Origin: Massilioclostridium coli
GTDB lineage: Bacteria > Bacillota > Clostridia > Oscillospirales > Ruminococcaceae
DNA: 64,000 bases
Assembly: GCF_900095865.1 (NCBI RefSeq)
Contig: NZ_FMIZ01000005.1
Coordinates: 186,001 to 250,000 of the forward strand
Direction: 5' to 3'
Part shown: piece after piece, positions 59,401 to 64,000 of the stretch
Layout: every line of letters starts with the position of its first letter
How positions within the stretch are numbered: the stretch's first letter is position 1
The notes under the pieces: model-generated
Told to the model about the DNA's origin: nothing
Seen by the model: the letters and a program-made list of their open reading frames with translations, nothing else
Database searches by the model: none
Made by a program: the position numbers and the translations under genes

Positions 59401-59943
59401 CGTCAGCATGGGCATATGGAAGCAGTAGGATATGACCTCTATTTGAAAATGCTTTCGGATGCTGTTAGCGAAAAACAAGGGGTCGCTCCTCCCGCAAGGG
59501 TAGAAGAATGTCTGATTGATGTTCCAATTGCTGCCCATATTCCAGAGCAATATATTGAGAACCTTTCCCAGAGGCTAGATGTTTACCGTAAGATTGCAGC
59601 GGTAGGGACTCAGGAAGAAAGTATGGAGTTAATGGATGAATTAATTGACCGTTTTGGGGAACCTCCAAAATCGGTACAAGGATTGTTGGATATTGCTATT
59701 TTGCGTGCGTCAGCTGCTAGGTTGGGATTTGTAGAAATCAGTCAGAGCAATACCAATATGCTATTTTATCCAAAGCAATTGAATATGGAGGTCGCCTCCT
59801 ATTTGGTTGGAAAGCTAAAAGGCAGAGTTTTGGTAAACGCCGGGAAACGTCCATATCTCTCGGTCCGTATGAATGGAAAAAAGCCATTGGAAGTGATTCA
59901 GGAAGTATTGGAGATTTCAAATTTTTCAGAAAACACTTTGTAA
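56473..59943 (+). CDS. mfd: Transcription-repair coupling factor
   Basis: Displaces RNA polymerase stalled at DNA lesions and recruits UvrA. I choose the ATG at 56473, with GAAGGTGG 8-9 bases upstream; two earlier in-frame ATGs lie on or before that site. The N-terminal UvrB-like part has SVRGGIVDFFPTGNLEPVRI and FWGDEIDTISNFD. The polymerase-interaction (CarD-like) domain is near residue 490 (IGDYVVHASHGIGVFDGI). The RecG-like helicase has Walker A LCGDVGFGKTEVALRAAFK, box II IIDEEQRFGV, SATPIPRTLNMAMSG and motif VI QLRGRVGRSKRRAFAYF. A C-terminal TRCF domain follows. The length (1157) is standard. Confidence 0.97.
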   Translation: MGVFQNLIQTVPQFNQIQQHIIRKTLPILVVGLSSVHKANLIQAIAQQESPILVLTDDDQSARRLSEDFNQMCGQECSAVYPYRDFILRPIETVSREYEYLRLNVLSRLAKGELKAVFAGINAAMQYTIPKDRLLQATVSFHPGDQISLDAVVHKLIAAGYTRRPQVDGTAQFSVRGGIVDFFPTGNLEPVRIEFWGDEIDTISNFDLDSQRRTENLQQVEITPATEILFETEQEFEERLKQLIDGLEESPQMEKVRLHLSEELKRLEGNLDLNDKDKYLPLAYQKPGTLLDYFSKQLIFVSEWSDIKESARAFEIQMQEDFKILLEDGMICNGIHQFHRPFASVSQWITEGNSVFLDTFAHSHHDLQLKQLVSINAMQNSGWSGEIKLLCDDLAEYKLQKYTVVVMAGTQKFADVLAHDLEKEGYLAVPATVDTQLEDGGFYVMAGSLSAGFEYPDGRVALVTHAKTQPLSTRKKVKKRKGEEIKSLSDISIGDYVVHASHGIGVFDGITNLNLQGISKDYIKIKYAGSDALYVPVTQLDMVSKYIGPRDNGRVRLNKLNNDEWHKTRSRVKKAVAEMADELIRLYAERAKTKGYAFSKDNEWQREFEEHFEYEETEDQLQCIAEIKEDMESERPMDRLLCGDVGFGKTEVALRAAFKCILDGKQCAILCPTTILAWQHYQTALARVGNFPVNIELLSRFRSPKQQKEIIKKLKSGEIDFVIGTHRLVQQDIEFKDLGLAIIDEEQRFGVAHKERFKEMFRGVDVLTLSATPIPRTLNMAMSGIRDMSVIEQPPQDRHPIQTYVMEHDNGVLVDAIKRELRRDGQVYYIHNRVESIQSCAAQLQQYLPDARIGVAHGKMNELQLSKIWKQLMDHELDILVCTTLIETGVDVPNCNTLIIEDADHLGLSQLYQLRGRVGRSKRRAFAYFTFRRGKVLTEVANKRLSAIREFTKFGSGFRIALRDLEIRGAGSILGERQHGHMEAVGYDLYLKMLSDAVSEKQGVAPPARVEECLIDVPIAAHIPEQYIENLSQRLDVYRKIAAVGTQEESMELMDELIDRFGEPPKSVQGLLDIAILRASAARLGFVEISQSNTNMLFYPKQLNMEVASYLVGKLKGRVLVNAGKRPYLSVRMNGKKPLEVIQEVLEISNFSENTL

Positions 59944-59959
59944 ACGTCTGATAAAATAC

Positions 59960-59988
59960 TGGACTTTTTTGTCTATATATTGTATAAT
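59960..59988 (+). promoter_or_regulatory. Promoter of the PrsA-like lipoprotein gene
   Basis: TGGACT (59960-59965) and a consensus TATAAT (59983-59988) are 17 bases apart. The leader of about 100 bases contains a small ATCAAAC/GTTTGAT hairpin. Confidence 0.7.
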
Positions 59989-60095
59989 ATCCTATAGTTT
60001 GTCTGTGATGAATCAAACTTCTGTTTGATGAAGTAATAAATATGGGGAAAAACGGGCAATACAATACGAAAATTCCATATTGGAGGAAAAATAAA

Positions 60096-61127
60096 ATGTC
60101 TTTAGTAAAGAAATTTGCAGCTTTTGCCGTAGCTGCTGTGTTAGCTGTATCCGCAACAGGGTGTAACGGCAGCCCTGAATGGGTGATGAAAACCGATAAT
60201 TATTCTTTGGGGTCTGGGTCCTATCTTGATATTGTAATGACTTCCATTACAAACGCTACCAACCAGATAGATATGAAATCCACAGAAGATTTGTTTGATC
60301 AAAAAATAGGGGATCAGTCTATAAGTGATTGGGTTCTTGATGATGTTGAAAAACAGGCTAAAATTTATATGGCGGTAAATCAGAAATTTGAAGAAGAGGG
60401 CTTGGAATTATCTGAGGAAGAGTTGTCAACTTTGGACGCTCAAATCGCCTCTTACTATCCACAGTACCAAACTTATTATGCGTATGATTTAAAAGGGATC
60501 AGTGAGGATTCTTTCCGCGAAGTGATGTTGCTGGCATCCAAACAAAGTAAACTGTTCCAGAACATTTATGGGGAAGGCGGTACACAGGAAGTTTCCAATG
60601 AGGAAATGAAACAATATTATTCTGAGCACGCTGCAAAATATAAAGCAATCCCATTGCAAAAAGACAGCGGCGATGATGAGACCGCTGAAAAGAATAACCA
60701 GGATCTGATGGAAAAAGCAGAGGGATATCTGGAACGCATCAACAATGGTGAAAGTATTGACGATGTGTATGCGGAACACCAAACTAGCATGAATAACCAA
60801 AATACAACTTTGGCTTTCTCCTATATGTATGATACTGATGAGGTATTAACAGAATTACGGGATGCTGTATTTGGTGCGGAAATCGGCGGTCCTGCTATAT
60901 TGTTGGATTTGGAATCGAGTATCTATATCATTCAACGTTCCGACCATATGGCGGATGAAGCGGAAGTAACTTCTGCAAATACCTCCACCATCAACCGTAT
61001 GAAATTACCAGAGTTTGAAGAAGAAATGCTGAAATATGCAGATGAAAACTGCGATATTCAAGTAAATAACAGCATGATTAAAAAATATACACCTAAAAAA
61101 GTATATAACAAAGGTATGGAAGCATAA
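60096..61127 (+). CDS. PrsA/SurA-like extracytoplasmic chaperone lipoprotein (343 aa)
   Basis: The start is the ATG at 60096, with GGAGG about 10 bases upstream; an earlier frame start lacks a site. Residues 1-23 are a lipoprotein signal, KKFAAFAVAAVLAV followed by lipobox SATGC. The mature part starts with a SurA-N-like helical module (YLDIVMTSITNATNQIDMKS, then VLDDVEKQAKIYMAVNQKFE). It continues into EEELSTLDAQIASYYPQYQT and a segment VSNEEMKQYYSEHAAKYKA that resembles the link to a parvulin domain. The parvulin part is only weakly recognisable, so isomerase activity is doubtful. PrsA-like foldases after mfd are usual in Firmicutes. It has its own promoter and terminator. Confidence 0.75.
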   Translation: MSLVKKFAAFAVAAVLAVSATGCNGSPEWVMKTDNYSLGSGSYLDIVMTSITNATNQIDMKSTEDLFDQKIGDQSISDWVLDDVEKQAKIYMAVNQKFEEEGLELSEEELSTLDAQIASYYPQYQTYYAYDLKGISEDSFREVMLLASKQSKLFQNIYGEGGTQEVSNEEMKQYYSEHAAKYKAIPLQKDSGDDETAEKNNQDLMEKAEGYLERINNGESIDDVYAEHQTSMNNQNTTLAFSYMYDTDEVLTELRDAVFGAEIGGPAILLDLESSIYIIQRSDHMADEAEVTSANTSTINRMKLPEFEEEMLKYADENCDIQVNNSMIKKYTPKKVYNKGMEA

Positions 61128-61144
61128 TTCCATAAGAATGTAAT

Positions 61145-61186
61145 AAAAAGGCTTATACTACAGCAAGTGGTATAAGCCTTTTTGTT
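61145..61186 (+). terminator. Terminator of the PrsA-like gene
   Basis: AAAAAGGCTTATACTAC and GTATAAGCCTTTTT pair over a short loop and end in a T-run, 18 bases after the stop. Confidence 0.92.
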
Positions 61187-61994
61187 TGCTTTGATTAAAA
61201 TAAAATCTGGTTTTATCGAAATAAAAATAGTTTTTTTAACGATGTCATATCAGAAATAAAATGTTGTTATTTTTATAACGGGATTGCACATCATGCCTTC
61301 TAATAAATTATAGAAAGAGAAAAACACAACAATTACATATTAGCGATTTGCTCCTTAAAAATGTAGTATCTATCGTAATTTTATTTTATGCGATTGTAAT
61401 AGTTTATTTAAACAAAATTTTAAAAATAAACTTTTTGGTTTGCATGTAGAGTACAATAATGGTGAAAAAGAAAAAAGAATTTTTAGAAATAAAAGTATTT
61501 ATTGGACAAGATACATAATATAAAGTTTTTTAAAACGAATAAAAATAGGCGAAAAGTAAATAAATTTAAATAGAGGAAAAATTTGGTTAAAATGCCAATA
61601 GGATTGCTTTTCCATTTATAACATGTTAAAATAAATGTAGGATTTTGTTTTATTTATGTGTACGTTGATAGAACATACTGGAATCAATAAAGTTATGATC
61701 TTCGGGAAAATAAAACATAAATTCTCTGAAAATGACACAGCATATTAATTTTGATTCCAGCTATTGAAACCAGCATATAAAAACATCTTTTCATCAGATT
61801 TAATATACTTAATCGTTCTTAATAAAGAATATCAAAAAATCCACAAAAAACAGATTTTTAACCCTATTTTCTGTAGAACGATTAAGTATGCTTTAATTTG
61901 GTGGATAAAACAAAACAAGCCAATGCTTACTGAGCAAAATCATTCGTTTAAACGGTTTAAAGAAAAGGAAAAACAATCAAGTTGGAGGAAAACT
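61187..61994. other. Long AT-rich spacer with a 15-bp inverted repeat
   Basis: About 800 bases without a supported gene. The frame from 61764 that reads into the MoxR gene is not used, because the strong ribosome site lies later. ATACTTAATCGTTCT (61805-61819) is repeated in perfect inverse at 61875-61889, 55 bases apart. The promoter of the MoxR operon must be in this stretch but no clear -35/-10 pair stands out. Confidence 0.6.
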
Positions 61995-62933
61995 ATGGAG
62001 AATCAAACAACTATTTTACATCGCATCCTAGATAACATCGAACAAGTGATTGTAGGGAAACGGGAATCCGTAGAGATGGTTTTAATGGCATTATTATGCG
62101 ATAGCCATGTTTTAATTGAGGATATTCCTGGTGTAGGTAAAACCAGCCTTGCTCGGGCTTTAGCAAAGTCAATCGATTGTAGTTTCCATCGTATCCAGTT
62201 TACACCTGATATTTTACCATCTGATATTACAGGTTTTTCTATTTATAACCAGCAGTCTGGTCAATTCGAATACCGAGATGGAGCGGTAATGAGCAATATT
62301 GTGTTAGCGGATGAAATTAACCGTACATCGCCAAAAACCCAGTCCAGTTTATTGGAAGTAATGGCGGAACGCCAGGTTACTGTAGATGGGACAACGAGGG
62401 AATTACCTCAGCCTTTTATGGTAATTGCTACACAGAACCCCATCGAATATTTGGGGACATTCCCTTTGCCAGAAGCGCAATTGGATCGGTTTTTTATTAG
62501 AATTAAATTGGGGTATCCTTCTTTGGTACAAGAATGTGAGATGTTGGCAAATTTTTATGAAAAAAATCCATTAGATGACCTAACCCCTGTTGTAACAGCA
62601 GAACAACTGATAAAAATTCAGGAAGAGGTAAAACAGGTTCATATCAATGATAATATGATTGGATATATTGTTCATTTAGTGAGTCAGACCAGAAGGCAGG
62701 AAGATGTTTTGTTGGGTGCAAGCCCAAGAAGTTCTATTGCGTTAATGAGAGCCTCCCAAGCATGGGCGTACTATAATAACAGGGATTATGTGATACCGGA
62801 TGATGTACAAAAAATGGCCCCTTATGTGTTATGCCATCGTATCCGGTTAAAACAGGAAGCCAAAAGTAGAAAAATCAGTGTAGAAATGATTTTGCAGGAA
62901 TTAATCAAAAAGACAGCAGTACCAAGGAGTTAA
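61995..62933 (+). CDS. MoxR-family AAA+ ATPase (312 aa)
   Basis: The start is the ATG at 61995, with GGAGG 6 bases upstream; earlier in-frame codons read through AT-rich spacer. Walker A is IEDIPGVGKTSLARALAKSI near residue 40. Walker B is NIVLADEINRTSPKTQSSLL. TLLEVMAERQVTVDG-like LEVMAERQVTVDGTTRELPQ and VIATQNPIEYLGTFPLPEAQ (sensor 1) follow, with LDRFFIRIKLGYP. The lid region closes with LGASPRSSIALMRASQAWAY. MoxR ATPases act as chaperones, often for proteins with VWA domains. The DUF58 gene follows at once, the usual pair in which a transglutaminase-like membrane protein comes third. The target is unknown. Confidence 0.93.
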   Translation: MENQTTILHRILDNIEQVIVGKRESVEMVLMALLCDSHVLIEDIPGVGKTSLARALAKSIDCSFHRIQFTPDILPSDITGFSIYNQQSGQFEYRDGAVMSNIVLADEINRTSPKTQSSLLEVMAERQVTVDGTTRELPQPFMVIATQNPIEYLGTFPLPEAQLDRFFIRIKLGYPSLVQECEMLANFYEKNPLDDLTPVVTAEQLIKIQEEVKQVHINDNMIGYIVHLVSQTRRQEDVLLGASPRSSIALMRASQAWAYYNNRDYVIPDDVQKMAPYVLCHRIRLKQEAKSRKISVEMILQELIKKTAVPRS

Positions 62934-62934
62934 T

Positions 62935-64000
62935 ATGTTAAAAAATCGGATTGCATATGGTATTTTATTATGTTTTACCATTGGGTTAGCTGTTTGTATT
63001 CCTGGTAAGGCAACGGTTTCTTTTGTTGTTTTGCTGTTGGCATTATTGCTGTTTTCTTTTTTGCAAGGTTATTTTACATTTCGTCGGCTAGAAATACAGC
63101 AATCCTTATCACAGGATTCCTTGCAAAAAAGGCAGCGTATTACTTATCAAATTACAATATTTTGTAAAAATAGTTTTTGCCCCTTGTTAAAATTAGATTT
63201 TTCCTCTGACACAAAAGTATTGGGGGATTTACAAGAAAGCTATTGCAGCGCAAAACATAAACAGCAATTGAACTACCTTTTAACTGGAAAATACCGCGGT
63301 AGATATCAGGTTGGATTAGAATCCATTACATTTTATGACTTCCTCGGCATCTTTTTTTGGAAAAAACAGATCGGGGAGCTGTTGACCTGTAAGGTGTTTC
63401 CAAAATTGACTTCTCTACAAGAGTTACAAATTCCTGTTGGAACTTCTACCAGCCATAAGTTGGATTTATTTACCCAAGTTGACTATACTTCCATTGCGGA
63501 ATTAAAACAGTACCAGCCACAGGATCATATGAAGGATATCCACTGGAAAGCATCCGCAAAACGGAACGAATTGCTGGTAAAACATTATGAGCATTTTAAT
63601 CAGGAAAAAACAACGGTATTGTTTGATCTTACCCCTATGGAATATATAGAGGATACCCGTTTGGAATTGGAAGATCGGATGGTTTCGGTGGGGCTCTCGC
63701 TATTACATTATTTAAGTAAAGATACGAGTGTACCAGTGCAATTAGTATATGCTGATGATCAGATCCGTTCCTGTGGAGAAGAACGTTCTGTAGTAGATTT
63801 ATTGGAATTAGCGGCGTTTCTTCCTTTCATATCTCAAATCGAAATTGTACCACTCTTAAAAACCATGCAGCAGCGGGAAAATAATGGAACTGTTTTAATT
63901 GTCACCAATGCTTTAGACGAACCCTTAGTGGATTATATTTTTGAACAGCAGGTAGAGGAAAAAACATTTGGTGTTTTTTATTGTTCTGTTTATAGCGACC
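62935..64000 (+). CDS. DUF58 domain protein, cut by the window end
   Basis: An ATG with AAGGAG 5 bases upstream opens immediately after the MoxR stop codon, and the frame stays open to the last base (355 codons visible). Two membrane helices are at residues about 6-45 (YGILLCFTIGLAVCIPG, then VVLLLALLLFSF). An extracytoplasmic-type beta domain follows. The DUF58 signature appears around residues 180-220: VDYTSIAELKQYQPQDHMKD followed by IHWKASAKRNELLVKHYE. The visible C-terminal part is VWA-like (TVLFDLTPMEY). MoxR plus DUF58 is a conserved two-gene unit. The 3' end lies outside the window. Confidence 0.9.
   Translation, partial: MLKNRIAYGILLCFTIGLAVCIPGKATVSFVVLLLALLLFSFLQGYFTFRRLEIQQSLSQDSLQKRQRITYQITIFCKNSFCPLLKLDFSSDTKVLGDLQESYCSAKHKQQLNYLLTGKYRGRYQVGLESITFYDFLGIFFWKKQIGELLTCKVFPKLTSLQELQIPVGTSTSHKLDLFTQVDYTSIAELKQYQPQDHMKDIHWKASAKRNELLVKHYEHFNQEKTTVLFDLTPMEYIEDTRLELEDRMVSVGLSLLHYLSKDTSVPVQLVYADDQIRSCGEERSVVDLLELAAFLPFISQIEIVPLLKTMQQRENNGTVLIVTNALDEPLVDYIFEQQVEEKTFGVFYCSVYSD

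Overview
The window looks like a chromosome segment of a low-GC, endospore-forming, anaerobic member of the Clostridia. A spoIVB gene and a bofA homologue point to sporulation. Acetate kinase, pyruvate phosphate dikinase and formate-tetrahydrofolate ligase point to fermentative one-carbon and acetate metabolism. Spacing, strong AGGAGG ribosome binding sites, TTGACA/TATAAT promoters and many hairpin-plus-U-run terminators are all typical of Firmicutes. A separate archaeal-type IMP cyclohydrolase next to a purH lacking that domain recalls the Oscillospirales/Ruminococcaceae, but the species cannot be fixed from sequence reading alone.

Layout. 0-5.4 kb is the least ordered part: the 3' end of an FkbM methyltransferase, a phage-like small protein, a SAM methyltransferase with an amber codon near its start, a Qnr-like pentapeptide protein, the RNase P RNA gene, bofA with its DUF2508 partner, a rhomboid-like protein without the serine-protease motif, and a Nif11-like small protein. 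5.4-11.3 kb holds surface-glycan genes: a priming phosphoglycosyltransferase and a flippase, divergent from a YfhO-type membrane protein. 11.4-16.1 kb has an esterase, spoIVB, a lipoprotein, regulators and a Sel1-repeat protein. 16.2-19.9 kb has ilvE and a polar amino-acid ABC transporter. 20.4-23.2 kb (minus strand) is rodA-rsmD-coaD-coiled-coil. 23.4-27.3 kb (plus) is fhs-tsaE-tsaB-rpiB-upp. 27.5-33.4 kb has two PH-domain membrane proteins, a tiny membrane protein, tmcAL, ackA and a regulator pair. 33.6-41.7 kb (minus) is an eight-gene purine operon purE-C-F-M-N-(IMP cyclohydrolase)-purH-D. dusB and polA diverge from one shared 42-bp promoter block; polA is followed by a phosphatase, rimI and tsaD. 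48-53 kb (minus) has a zinc-ribbon/Q-rich membrane protein, a second RpiB-like isomerase and ppdK. 53-61 kb (plus) is glmU, prs, pth, mfd and a PrsA-like lipoprotein. The window ends in a MoxR ATPase and an incomplete DUF58 gene.

How the parts fit. Much of the window serves nucleotide and one-carbon supply: prs makes PRPP, the pur operon consumes PRPP and formyl-tetrahydrofolate, fhs makes formyl-tetrahydrofolate, and upp salvages uracil. tsaE/tsaB and tsaD lie in two separate operons but together make the t6A tRNA modification. glmU, rodA and the glycan genes serve the envelope.

I saw no CRISPR array, prophage, intact insertion sequence, tRNA or defence system. The most interesting unexplained signals are structured 5' leaders upstream of the pur operon, fhs and ppdK, the shared dusB/polA promoter block, and the nonsense codon in the methyltransferase.
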